From: Acanthosepion esculentum
Taxonomy: Eukaryota > Mollusca > Cephalopoda > Sepiida > Sepiidae
Assembly: GCA_964036315.1 (NCBI GenBank)
Contig: CAXIWW010000817.1
Location: 6,049,501-6,113,500, forward strand
DNA length: 64,000 nt
Reading direction: 5' to 3'
Shown here: piece after piece, positions 34,441-46,912 of the stretch
Numbering within the stretch: the first letter of the stretch is position 1
Layout: each line of letters opens with the position of its first letter
The notes under the pieces: model-generated
The model's input: the letters and a program-made list of their open reading frames with translations, nothing else
The model's database searches: none
Told to the model about the DNA's origin: nothing
Program-made: the position numbers and the translations under genes

Positions 34441-37400
34441 CTAGTTGGCACTGTGGTGCTGTTGGCACTTTTGCTATCAGCTGTTGGCACTTTTGCTATC
34501 AGCTGTGGTGCTGTTGGCACTTTTGCTATCAACTGGTGTTGTTCTCAAGTTTTTATATAAACATGTATTTTTATACTTTCATAGTGTTTTTTTTTTAGTG
34601 GGGGTCACTATTTGCTCATAGCTGGGAACCCTTTGTGATCAGAAGACTTGCTGTCAGATGTAGTTTATAATCATACCTAGGACTAGTTGGCATTGTGGTG
34701 CTGTTGGCACTTTTGCTATCAGCTTTTGGCACATTTGCTATCAGCTGTTGTAACTTTTGCTATCAGCTGTTGGCACTTTTGCTATCACTTGTTGGCACTT
34801 TTGCTATCAGATTTTGGCATTTTTGGTATCAGCTGTTGTCACTTTTGCTATCAGCTGTTGGCACTTTTGCTATCAGCTGTTGGCACTTTTGCTATCAGCA
34901 TTTGGCATTTTGCTATCAGCTTTTCGCACTTTTGTTATCAGCTGTTGGCACTTTTGCTATCAGCTGTTGGCACTTTTGCTATCAGCTGTGGTGCTGTTGG
35001 CACTTTTGCTATCAACTGGTGTTGTTCGCAAGTTTTTATATAAACATGTATTTTTATACTTTCATAGTGTTTTTTTTCAGTGGGGGGTCACTGTTTGCTC
35101 ATAGCTGGGACACTTTGTGATCAGAAGCCTTCCTGAAAGATGTAGTTTATAGTCATACCTAGGACTAGTTGGCAATGTGGTGCTGTGTGCACTTTTGCTA
35201 TCTGCTGTTGGCACATTTTCTATCAGCTGTCGGCACTTTTGCGATCAGCTGTGGTGCTGTTGGCACTTTTGCTATCAACTGGTGTTGTTCGCAAGTTTTT
35301 ATATAAACATGTATTTTTATACTTTCATATTGTTTTTTTTTTTAGTGGGGGTCACTCTTTGCTCATAGCTGGGAACCTTTGTGATCAGAAGCCTTGCTGT
35401 CAGATGTAGTTTATAGTCATACCTAGGACTAGTTGGCACTGTGGTGCTGTTGACACTTTTGCTATCAGCTGTTGGCACTTTTGCTATCAGCTGTTGTAAC
35501 TTTTGCTATCAGCTGTTAGCACTTTTGCTATAAGTTGATGGCACTTTTGCTATCAGCTTTTGGCACTTTTGGTATCAGCTGTTGTCACTTTTGCTATCAG
35601 CTGTTGGCACTTTTGCTATCAGCTGTTGGCACTTTTGCTATCAGCTGTTGGCACTTTTGCTATCAGCTGTGGTGCTGTTGTCACTTTTGCTATCAACTGG
35701 TGTTGTTCGCAAGTTTTTATATAAATATGTATTTTTATATTTCATAGTGTTTTTTTTTAGTGGGGGGTCACTCTTTGCTCATAGCTGGGACCCTTTGTGA
35801 TCAGAAGCCTTGCTGTCAGATATAGTTTATAGTCATACCTAAAACTAGTTGGCACTGTGGTGCTGTTGGCACTTTTGCTATCAGCTGTTGGCACTTTTGC
35901 TATCAGCTGTTGGCACTTTTGCTATTAGCTGTTGCCACTTTTGGTATCAGCTGTTGGCACTTTTGCTATCAGATGTTGGCACTTTTGCTATCAGCTGTGG
36001 TGGTATTGGCACTCTTGCTATCAACTGGTGTTGTTCGCAAGTTTTTATATAAAGATGTATTTTTATACTTCCATAGTGTTTGTTTGTAGTGGGGGGTCAC
36101 TATTTGCTCATAGCTGGGACCCTTTGTGATCAGAAGCCTTGCTGTCAGATGTAGTTTATAGTCATACCTAGGACTAGTTGGCACTGTGGTGCTGTTGGCA
36201 CTTTTGCTATCAGCTGTTGGCACTTTTGCTATCAGCTGTTGGCACATTTGCTATCAGCTGTTGGCACTTTTACTATCAGCTGTGGTGCTGTTGGCACTTT
36301 TGCTATCAGTTGTTGGCCTTTTTGCTATCACCTGTTGGCACTTTTGCTATCAGCTGTTGGCACTTTTGCTATCAGCTGTGGTGCTGTTGGCACTTTTGCT
36401 ATCAACTGGTGTTGTTCGCAATTTTTTATATAAACATGTATTTTTATAATTTCATAGTGTATTTTTTTTTAGTGGGGTGTCACTATTTGCTCATAGCTGG
36501 GACACTTTGTGACCAGAAGCCTTGCTGTCAGATGTAGTTTATAGTCATACCTAGGACTAGTTGGCACTGTGGTGCTGTTGGCACTTTTGCTATAAGATGT
36601 TGGCACTTTTGCTATCAGCTGTTGGCACTTTTGCTATCAGCTGTGGTGCTGTTGGCACTTTTGCTATCAACTGGTGTTGTTCGCATGTTTTTATATAAAC
36701 ATGTATTTTTATACTTTCATAGTGTTTTTTTTTTCGTGGGATGTCAGTATATTCTCATAGCTGGGACCCTTTGTGATCAGAAGCCTTGCTGTCATATGTA
36801 GTTTATAGTCATACCTAGAACTAGTTGGCACTGTGGTGCTGTTAGCATTTTTGGTATCAGCTGTTGGCACTTTTGCTATCAGCTGTTGGCACTTTTGCTA
36901 TCAGCCTTTGGAACTTTTGGTATCAGCTGTTGGCACATTTGCTATCAGCTGTTGGCATTTTTGCCATCAGTTGTTGGCATTTTGATATGAGCTGTTGGCA
37001 CTTTTGCTATCAGCTGTTGGCACTTTTGCTATCAGCTGTTGGCACTTTTGCTATCAGCTGTGGTGCTGTTGGCACTTTTGCTATCAACTGGTGTTGTTCG
37101 CAAGTTTTTATATAAACATGTATTTTTATACATCCATAGTGTTTTTTTTTTAGTGGGGGGTCACTATTTGCTCATAGCTGGGAACATTTGTGATCAGAAG
37201 CCTTGCTGTCAGATGTAGTTTATAGTCATACCTAGGACTAGTTGGCAATGTGGTGCTGTTGGCACTTTTGCTATCAGCTTTTGGCACTTTTGGTATCAGC
37301 TGTTGGCACTTTTGCTATCAGCCTTTTTCACTTTTGCTATCAGCTGTTGGCACTTTTGCTATCAGCTCTTGGCTCTTTTGGTATCAGTTGTTTGCACTTT

Positions 37401-40400
37401 TGCTATCAGCTGTTTGAACTTTTGCTATCAGCTGTTGGCTCTTTTGCTATCAGCTGTGGTGCTGCTGGCACTTTTGCTATCAGCAGTTGGCACTTTTACT
37501 ATCAGCTGTTGGCACTTTTGCTATCAGCTTTTGGCACTTTTGGTATCAGCTGTTGGCACTTTTGCTATCAGCCTTTGGCACTTTTGCTATCAGCTGTTGG
37601 CACTTTTGCTATCAGCTGTGGTGGAGTTGGCACTTTTGCTATCAACTGGTGTTGTTCGCAAGATTTTATATAAACATGTATTTTTATACATTCATGGATT
37701 TTTTTTTAGTGGGGTGTCACTATTTGCTCATAGCTGGGACCCTGTGTGATCAGAAGCCTTGCTGTCAGATGTAGCTTATAGTCATACCTACGACTAGTTG
37801 GCACTGTGGTGCTGTTGGCACTTTTGCTATCAGCTGTTGGCACTTTGGTATCAGCTGTTGGCACTTTTGCTATCAGCTGTTGGCACTTTTGCTATCAGCT
37901 TTTGGCACTTTTGCTATCAGCTGTTGGCACTTTTGCTATCAGCTGTTGGCACTTTTGCAATCAGCTTTTGGCACTTTTGGTATCATCTTTTGGTACTTTT
38001 GCTATCAGCTTTTGGCACTTTTGCTATCGGCTGTTGGCACTTTTGCTATCAGCTGTTGGCACTTTTGCTATCAGCTGTGGTGCTGTTGGAACTTTTGCTA
38101 TCAACTAGTGTTGTTCGCAAGATTTTATATAAACATGTATTTATATACTTTCATAGTGTTTTTTTTAGTGGGGGTTTACTATTTGCTCATAGCTGGGACC
38201 TTTTGTGATCAGAAGCCTTGCTGTCAGATGTAGTTTATAATAATACCTAGGACTAGTTGGCACTGTGGTGCTGTTGGCACTTTTGCTATCAGCTGTTGGC
38301 ACATTTGCTATCAGCTGTTGGCACATTTGCTATCAGCTGTGGTGCTTTTGGCACTTTTGCTATCATGTGGTGTTGTTCACTAGTTTTTATATAAACATGT
38401 ATTTTTATACTTTCATAGTGTTTTTTTTTAGTGGGGGGTCACTATTTGCTCATAGCTGGGACACTTTGTGATCAGAAGCCTTGCTGTCAGATGTAGTTTA
38501 TAGTCATACCTAGGACTAGTTGGCAATGTGATGCTGTCGGCACTTTTGCTATAAGATGTTGGCACTTTTGCTATCAGCTGTTGGCAATTTTGCTATCAAC
38601 TGGTGTTGTTCGCGAGTTTTTATATAAACATGTATTTTATACATTCATAGTGTTTTTTTTTAGTGGGGGGTCACTATTTGCTCATAGCTGGGACACTTTG
38701 TGATCAGAAGCCTTGCTGTCAGATGTAGTTTATAGTCATACCTAGGACTAGTTGGCAATGTGATGCTGTCGGCACTTTTGCTATAAGATGTTGGCACTTT
38801 TGCTATCAGCTGTTGGCACTTTTGCAATCAGCTTTTGGCACTTTTGGTATCATCTGTTGGCACTTTTATTATCAGCTGTTGGCACTTTTGCTATCAGCTG
38901 TTGGCACTTTTGCTATCAGCTGTTGGCACTTTTGCTATCAGCTTTTGTGTTGTTGGCACTTTTGCTATCAAATGGTTTTGTTCGCAAGTTTTTATATAAA
39001 CATGTATTTTTATACTTTCATATTGTTTTTTTTTATTGGGGGGTCACCGTTTGCTCATAGCTGGGACCCTTTGTGATCAGAAGCCTTGCTGTCAGATGTA
39101 GTTTATAGTCATACCTAGGACTAGTTGGCACTGTGTTGCCATTGGCACTTTTGCTATCAGCTGTTGGCACTTTTGCTATCAGCTGTTGGCACTTTTGCTA
39201 TCAGCTGTGGTGCTGTTTGTACTTTTGCTATCAACTGGTGTTGTTCGCAAGTTTTTATATAAACATGTATTTTTATACTTTCATAGTGTTTTTTTTTTTA
39301 GTGGGGGGTCACTATTTGCTCATAGCTTGGACCCTTTCTGATCAGAAGCCTTGCTGTCAAATGTAGTTTATAGTCATACCTAGGACTAGTATGCACTGTG
39401 GTGCTGTTGGTAATTTTGCTATCAGCTGTTGGCACTTTTGCTATCAGCTGTTGGCACTTTTGCTATCAGTTGTTGGCACTTTTGCTATCAGCTGTGGTGC
39501 TGTTGGCACTTTTGCTATCAACTGGTGTTGTTCGCAATTTTTTATATAAACATATATTTTTATACATTCATAGTGTTTTTTTGTGTGGGGGGTCACTATT
39601 TGCTCATAGCTGGGACACTTTGTGATCAGAAGCCTTGCTGTCAGATGTAGTTTATAGTCATACCTAGGACTAGTTGGCAATGTGATGCTGTCGGCACTTT
39701 TGCTATAAGCTGTTGGCACTTTTGCTATCAGCTGTTGGCACTTTTGCTATCATCTGTTGGCACTTTTGGTATCATCTGTTGGCACTTTTATTATCAGCTG
39801 TTGGCACTTTTGCTATCAGCTGTTGGCACTTTTGCTATCAGCTGTTGGCACTTTTGCTATCAGCTTTGGTGCTGTTGGCACTTTTGCTATCAACTGGTGT
39901 TGTTCGCAAGTTTTTATATAAACATGTATTTTTATACTTTCATAGTGTTTTTTTTTAGTGGGGGGTCACTATTTGCTCATAGCTTGGACCCTTTCTGATC
40001 AGAAGCCTTGCTGTCAAATGTAGTTTATAGTCATACCTAGGACTAGTATGCACTGTGGTGCTGTTGGCAATTTTGCTATCAGCTGTTGGCACTTTTGCTA
40101 TCAGCTGTTGGCACTTTTGCTATCAGTTGTTGGCACTTTTGCTATCAGCTGTGGTGCTGATGGCACTTTTGCTATCAACTGGTGTTGTTCGCAAGATTTA
40201 TATAAACATGTATTTTTATACATTCATATTGTTTTTTTAAGTGGGGGGTCACTATTTGCTCATAGCTGGGACCCTTTCTGATCAGAAGCCTTGCTCTCAG
40301 ATGTAGTTTATAGACATACCTAGGACTAGTTGGCAATGTGGTGCTGTTGGCACTTTTGCTATCAGCTGTTGGCACTTTTGCTATCAGCTGTTGGCACTTT

Positions 40401-41640
40401 TGCTATCATCTTTTGGCTCTTTTGGTATCAGCTGTTGGCACTTTTGCTATCAGCTGTTGGCAATTTTGCTATCAGCTTTTGGCACTTTTGGTATCAGCTG
40501 TTGGCACTTTTGCTATCAGCTGTTGGCACTTTTGGTATCAGCTTTTGGCACTTTTTCTATCAGCTTTTGGCACTTTTGCTATCAGCTGTTGGCACTTTCG
40601 CTATCAGCTATTGGCACTTTTCCTATCATCTTTTCTTGTTTGCAAGTTTTTATATAAACATGTATTTTTATACTTTCATAGTGTTTTTTTTTTAGTGGGG
40701 GGTCACTATTTGCTCATAGCTTGGACCCTTTGTGGTCAGAAGCCTTGCTGTCAGATGTAGTTTATAGTCAAACCTAGGACTAGTTGGCACTGCGGTGCTG
40801 TTGGCACTTTTGCTATAAGCTGTTGGCACTTACGCTATCAGCTGTTGGCACCTTTGCTATCGCTGTTGGCACTTTTGGTATCATCTGTTGGCACTTTTGC
40901 TATCAGCTGTTGGCACTTTTGCTATCAGGTGTGGTGCTGTTGGCACTTTTGCTATCAACTGGTGTTGTTCGCAAGTTTTTATATAAACATGTATTTTTAT
41001 ACATTCATAGAGTTTTTTTTTAGTGGGGGGTCACTATTTGCTCATAGCTGGGACCCTTTGTGATCAGAAGCATTGCTGTCAGGTGTAGTTTATAATCATA
41101 CCTAGGACTAGTTGGCAATGTGGTGCTGTTGGCACTTTTGCTATCAGCTGTTGGCACTTTTGCTATCAGCTGTTGGCACTTTTGCTATCAGCTGTTGGTA
41201 TTTTGCTATCAGCTCTTGGCACATTTGTTATCAGCTTTTGGCACTTTTCGTATCAGCTGTCGGCACTTTTGCTATCAGCTGTTGGCACTTTTGCTATCAG
41301 CAGTTGGCACTTTTGCTATCAGCTGTTGGCACTTTTGCTATCAGCTGTTGGCACTTTTGCTATCAGCTTTTGGCACTTTTGCTATCAGTTGTTGGCACTT
41401 TTGCTATCAACTGGTGTTGTTCGCATGTTTTTATATAAACATGTATTTTTATACTTTCATAGTGTTTTTTTTTAGTGGGGGGTCACTATTTGTTCATAGC
41501 TGTGACCTTTGTGATCAGAAGCCTTGCTGTCAGATGTAGTTTATAGTCATACCTAGGACTAATCGGCACTGTGGTGCTGTTGGCACTTTTGCTAGCAGCT
41601 GTTGGCACTTTTGCTATCAGCTGTTGGCACATTTGCTATC
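34441..41640 (+). repeat. Satellite A sub-block 5 (20 modules)
   Basis: Modules at 34562, 35045, 35308, 35726 (TATG), 36054 (GATG), 36435, 36700, 37117, 37675, 38134, 38396, 38629, 39001, 39264, 39551, 39923, 40207, 40659, 40988 and 41440. The module at 40659 has lost the usual AACTGGTGTTGTTCG start (it reads ATCTTTTCTTGTTTGC) and its CTGTGGTG block. The array before 37675 is long (interval 558 bp) and contains a GCTGCTGGCAC variant. A GTGGTATTGGC block occurs near 36,000 and GTGGAGTTGGC near 37,620. Confidence 0.92.
38521..40330 (+). repeat. 922-bp duplicated group with a mosaic module
   Basis: Modules 38629 and 39001 recur as 39551 and 39923 (both offset 922 bp), and 39264 as 40207 (offset 943, one extra 22-mer). 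GGCAATGTGATGCTGTCGGC opens arrays at 38,522, 38,754 and 39,676. TTTTATTATCAG marks 38,870 and 39,792. The CTGTCAAATG and ACTAGTATGCACTG downstream module occurs after both 39264 and 39923 (offset 659), so one module does not follow the 922-bp order. The region is mosaic. Confidence 0.85.
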
Positions 41641-42257
41641 AGCTGTTGCAATTTTGCTATCAGCTGTGGTGCTGTTTGCACTTTTGCTATCAACTGGTGT
41701 TGTTCGCAAGTTTTTAGATAAACATGTATTTTTATACTTCCATAGTGTTTTTTTTTAGTGGGGGGTAACTATTTGCTCATACCTGGGAGCCTTTGTGATC
41801 AGAAGCCTTGCTGTCAGATGTAGTTTTTAGTCATACCTAGGAATAGTTGGCACTGTGGTGCTGTTGGCACTTTTGCTATCAGCTGTTGGCACTTTTGCTA
41901 TAAGCTGTTGTCTCTTTTGCTATCAGCAGTTGGCACTTTTGCTATCAGCTGATGGCACTTTCGCTATCAGCTGTGGTGCTGTTGGCACTTTTGCTATCAA
42001 CTGGTGTTGTTCGCAAGTTTTTATATAAAAATGTATTTTTATACTTACATAATGTTTTTTTTTTAGTGGGGTGTCACTATTTGCTCATAGCTGGGACCTT
42101 GGTGATCAGAAGCCTTGCTGTCAGATGTAGTTTATAGTCATACCTAGGACTAGTTTGCACTGTGGTGCTGTTGGCACTTTTGCTATCAGCTTTTGGCACT
42201 TTTTCTATCAGCTGTTGACACTTTTTCTATCATCTGTTGGCACTTTTGCTATCAGCT

Positions 42258-42905
42258 GTAGTGCTGTTGGCACTTTTGCTATCATCTGGTGTTGTTCGCA
42301 AGTTTTTATATAAACATGTATTTTTATACATCCATAGTGTTTTTTTTTTTAGTGGGGGGTCACTATTTGCTCATAGCTGGGACCCTTTGTGATCAGAAGC
42401 CTTGCGGTCATATGTAGATTATAGAAATACCTAGGACTAGTTGGCACTGCGCTGCTGTTGGCACTTTTGCTATCAGCTGTTGGCACTTTTGCTATCAGCT
42501 GTTGGCACTTTTGCTATTAGCTGTTGGCACCTTTGCTATCAGCTGTTGGCACTTTTGCTATCAACTGGTGTTGTTCGCAAGTTTTTATATAAACATGTAT
42601 TTTTATACATTCATAGTGTTTTGTTTAGTGGGGGGTCACTATTTGCTCATAGCTGGGACCCTTTGTGATCAGAAGCCTTGCTGTCAGATGTAGTTTATAG
42701 TCATACCTAGGATTAGTTGGCAATGTGGTGCTCTTGGCACTTTTGCTATCAGCTGTTGGCACTTTTGCTATCAGCTGTTGGCACTTTTGCTATCAGCTGT
42801 TGGTATTTTGCTATCAGCTGTTGGTACTTTTGCTATCAGCTTTTGGCACTTTTGCTATCAGCTGTTGGCATTTTTGCTATCAGCTGTTGGCACTTTTGCT
42901 ATCAG
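42258..42905 (+). repeat. Duplicate of 44,245-44,891 (offset 1,987 then 1,986 bp)
   Basis: Shared private words are CTGTAGTGCTGTTGG, ATCATCTGGTG, ACATCCATAG, GCGGTCATATGTAGATT, AGAAATACC, CACTGCGCTGC and GTGCTCTTGGC. Modules 42315/44302 and 42594/44581 are both offset by 1,987 bp. A 1-bp change in the T/G run (TTTTGTTTAG against TTTTTTTTAG) moves the offset to 1,986. Confidence 0.9.
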
Positions 42906-43914
42906 CAGTTGGAACTTTTGATATCAGCTGTTGGCACTTTTGGTATCATCTGTTGGCATTTTTGCTATCAGCTGTTGGCACTTTTGCTATCAGCTGTTGG
43001 CACTTTTGGTATCAGCGCTGGCACTTTTGCTATCAGCTGTTGGCACTTTTGCTATCAGCTGTTGGCACTTTTGGTATTACCTGTTGGCACTTTTGCTATC
43101 AGCTGTTGGCACTTTTGCTATCAGCTTTTTGCACTTTTGGTATCAGCTGTTGGAACTTTTGCTATCAGCTGTTGGCACTTTTGCTATCAGCTCTGGTGCT
43201 GTTGGCACTTTTGCTATCAACTGGTGTTGTTCGCAAGTTTTTATATTAACATGTATTTTTATACTTTCATAATGTTTTTTTTTTTAGTGGGGTGTCACTA
43301 TTTGCTCATAGCTGGGACCCTTTGTCATCAGAAGCCTTGCTGTCAGATGTAGTTTATAGTCATACCTAGGACTAGTTGGCACTGTGGTGCTGTTGGCACT
43401 TTTGCTATCAGCTGTTGGCACTTTTGCTGTCAGCTGTTGGCACTTTTGCTATCAGCTGTTGGCACTTTTGCTATCAGCTGTGGTGCTGTTGGCACTTTTG
43501 CTATCAACTGGTGTTGTTTGCAAGTTTTTATATAAACATGTATTTTTATACTTTCATAGTGTTTTTTTTTAGTGGGGGTCACTATTTGCTCATAGCTGGG
43601 ACCCTTTGTGATCAGAAGCCTTGCTTTCAGATGTAGTTCATAGTCATACCTAGGACTAGTTGACACTGTGGTGCTGTTGGCACTTTTGCTATCAGCTGTT
43701 GGCACTTTTGCTTTCAGTTGTTGGCACTTTTGCTATCAGCTGTTGGCACTTTTGGTATCATCTGTTGGCAGTTTTGCTATCAGCTGTTGGCACTTTTGCT
43801 ATCAGCTGTTGGCACTTTTGCTATCAGCTTTCTGCACTTTTGTATCAGCTGTTGGCACTTTTGCTATAAGCTGTTGGCACTTTTACTATCAGCTGTTGGC
43901 ACTTTTGCTATCAG

Positions 43915-44891
43915 CTGTTGCAATTTTGCTATCAGCTGTGGTGCTGTTTGCACTTTTGCTATTAACTGGTGTTGTTCGCAAGTTTTTAGATAAACATGTA
44001 TTTTTATACTTCCATAGTGTTTTTTTTTTAGTGGGGGCAACTATTTGCTCATACCTGGGAGCCTTTGTGTTCAGAAGCCTTGCTGTCAGATGTAGTTTTT
44101 AGTCATACCTAGGAATAGTTGGCACTGTGGTGCTGTTGGCACTTTTGCTATCAGCTGTTGGCACTTTTGCTATAAGCTTTTGTCACTTTTGCTATCAGGT
44201 CTTGGCACTTTTGCTATCAGCTGATGGCACTTTCGCTATCAGCTGTAGTGCTGTTGGCACTTTTGCTATCATCTGGTGTTGTTCGCAAGTTTTTATATAA
44301 ACATGTATTTTTATACATCCATAGTGTTTTTTTTTTTAGTGGGGGGTCACTATTTGCTCATAGCTGGGACCCTTTGTGATCAGAAGCCTTGCGGTCATAT
44401 GTAGATTATAGAAATACCTAGGACTAGTTGGCACTGCGCTGCTGTTGGCACTTTTGCTATCAGCTGTTGGCACTTTTGCTATCAGCTGTTGGCACTTTTG
44501 CTATTAGCTGTTGGCACCTTTGCTATCAGCTGTTGGCACTTTTGCTATCAACTGGTGTTGTTCGCAAGTTTTTATATAAACATGTATTTTTATACATTCA
44601 TAGTGTTTTTTTTAGTGGGGGTCACTATTTGCTCATAGCTGGGACCCTTTGTGATCAGAAGCCTTGCTGTCAGATGTAGTTTATAGTCATACCTAGGATT
44701 AGTTGGCAATGTGGTGCTCTTGGCACTTTTGCTATCAGCTGTTGGCACTTTTGCTATCAGCTGTTGGCACTTTTGCTATCAGCTGTTGGTATTTTGCTAT
44801 CAGCTGTTGGTACTTTTGCTATCAGCTTTTGGCACTTTTGCTATCAGCTGTTGGCATTTTTGCTATCAGCTGTTGGCACTTTTGCTATCAG
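43915..44891 (+). repeat. Chimeric duplicate joining two parental units
   Basis: The left part (43,915 to about 44,243) matches 41,643 to about 41,971 at an offset of 2,272 bp: GCTGTTGCAATTTTGC, TTTTTAGATAAAC, ACTTCCATAG, GTAGTTTTTAGTC and GATGGCACTTTCGC. The right part (from about 44,245) matches 42,258 onward at 1,987 bp. The offset changes by exactly 285 bp, one standard unit, so this copy behaves as if one unit was removed by exchange inside the 22-mer array near 44,244. Confidence 0.85.
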
Positions 44892-44894
44892 CTG

Positions 44895-46381
44895 TTGGCA
44901 CTTTTGCTATCAACTGGTGTTGTTCGCAAGTTTTTATATAAACATGTATTTTTATACATTCATAATCTTTTTTTTTAGTGGGGGTCACTATTTGCTCATA
45001 GCTGGGAACCTTTGTGATCAGAAGCCTTGCTGTCAGATGTAGTTTATAGTCATACCTAGGACTAGTTTGCACTGTGGTGCTGTTGGCACTTTTGCTATCA
45101 GCTGTTGGCACTTTTGCTATCAGCTGTGGTGCTGTTGGCACTTTTGCTATCAGCTGTTGGCACTTTTGCTATCAGCTGTTGGCACTTTTTCTATCAGCTG
45201 TTGCACTTTTGCTATCAGCTGTGGTGCTGTTTGCACTTTTGCTATCAACTGGTGTTGTTCGCAAGTTTTTAGATAAACATGTATTTTTATACTTACATAG
45301 TGTTTTTTTTTAGTGGGTTGTCACTATTTGCTCATAGCTGGGACCCTTTGTGATCAGAAGCCTTGCTGTCAGATGTAGTTTATAGTCATACCTAGGACTA
45401 GTTTGCACTGTGGTGCTGTTGGCACTTTTGCTATCAGCTTTTGGCACTTTTTCTATCAGCTGTTGACACTTTTTCTATCATCTGTTGGCACTTTTGCTAT
45501 CAGCTGTAGTGCTGTTGGCACTTTTGCTATGATCTGGTGTTGTTCGCAAGTTTTTATATAAACATGTATTTTTATACTTCCATAGTGTTTTTTTTTTTAG
45601 TGGGGGGTCACTATTTGCTCATACCTGGGACTCTTTGTTATCAGAAGCCTAGCGGTCAGATGTAGTTTATAGAAATACCTAGGACTAGTTGGCACTGCGG
45701 TGCTGTTGGCACTTTTGCTATCAGCTGTTGGCACTTTTGCTATCAGCTGTTGGCACCTTTGCTATCAGCTGTTGGCACTTTTGTTATCAGCTGTTGGCAC
45801 TTTTGGTATCATCTGTTGGCATTTTTGCTATCAGCTGTTGGCACTTTTGCTATCAGCTGTTGGCACTTTTGGTATCAGCTGTTGGCACTTTTGCTATCAG
45901 CTGTTGTCACTTTTGCTATCAGCTGTTGGCACTTTTGGTATTACCTGTTGGCACTTTTGCTATCAGCTGTTGGCACTTTTGCTATCAGCTTTTTGCACTT
46001 TTGGTATCAGCTGTTGGCACTTTTGCTATCAGCTGTTGGCACTTTTGCTATCAGCTCTGGTGCTGTTGGCACTTTTGCTATCAACTGGTGTTGTTCGCAA
46101 CTTTTTATATAAACATGTATTTATATACATTTATAATGATTTTTTTTTAGTGGGGGGTCACTATTTGCTCATAGCTGGGACCCTTTGTGATCAGAAGCCT
46201 TGCTGTCAGATGAAGTTTATTGTCATACCTAGGACTAGTTGGCACGGTGGTGCTGTTGACACATTTGCTATCAGCTGTTGGCACTTTTGCTATCAGCTGT
46301 TGGCACTTTTGCTATCAGCTTTTGGCACTTTTGCTATCAGCTGTTGGCACTTTTGCTATCAGCTGTGGGCACTTTTGCTAT
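44895..46381 (+). repeat. 2,018-bp-offset duplicate, copy 1
   Basis: Modules 44943, 45278, 45563 and 46114 match 46961, 47296, 47581 and 48132, all at an offset of 2,018 bp. Visible differences are AAGTTTTT/AGGTTTTT at the first module, GTTGGCACTTTTTC/GTTGGTACTTTTTC near 45,180 and 47,198, GGGACTCTTTG/GGGACCCTTTG near 45,630 and 47,648, CCTAGCGG/CCTTGCGG, and CGGTGCTG/CGGAGCTG. These scattered substitutions make a pure assembly copy less likely. Confidence 0.9.
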
Positions 46382-46912
46382 CAACTGGTGTTGTTTGCAA
46401 GTTTTTATATAAACATGTATTTTTATATTTTCATAGTGTTTTTTTTAGTGGGGGGTCACTATTTGCTCATAGCTGGGACCCTTTTTGATCAGAAGCCTTG
46501 CTTTCAGATGTAGTTCATAGTCATACCTAGGACTAGTTGACACTGTGGTGCTGTTGGCACTTTTGCTATCAGCTGTTGGCACTTTTGCTTTAAGTTGTTG
46601 GCACTTTTGCTATCAGCTGTTGGCACTTTTGGTATCATCTGTTGGCAGTTTTGCTATCAGCTGTTGGCACTTTTGCTATCAGCTGTTGGCACTTTTGCTA
46701 TCAGCTTTCGGCACTTTTGTATCAGCTGTTGGCACTTTTGCTATGAGCTGTTGGCACTTTTACTATCAGCTGTTGGCACTTTTGCTATCAGCTGTTGGCA
46801 CTTTTGGTATCATCTGTTGGCACTTTTGCTATCAGGTGTTGGCACTTTTGGTATCAGCTGTTGGAACTTTTGCTATCAGCTGTTGGCACTTTTGCTATCA
46901 GCTCTGGTGCTG

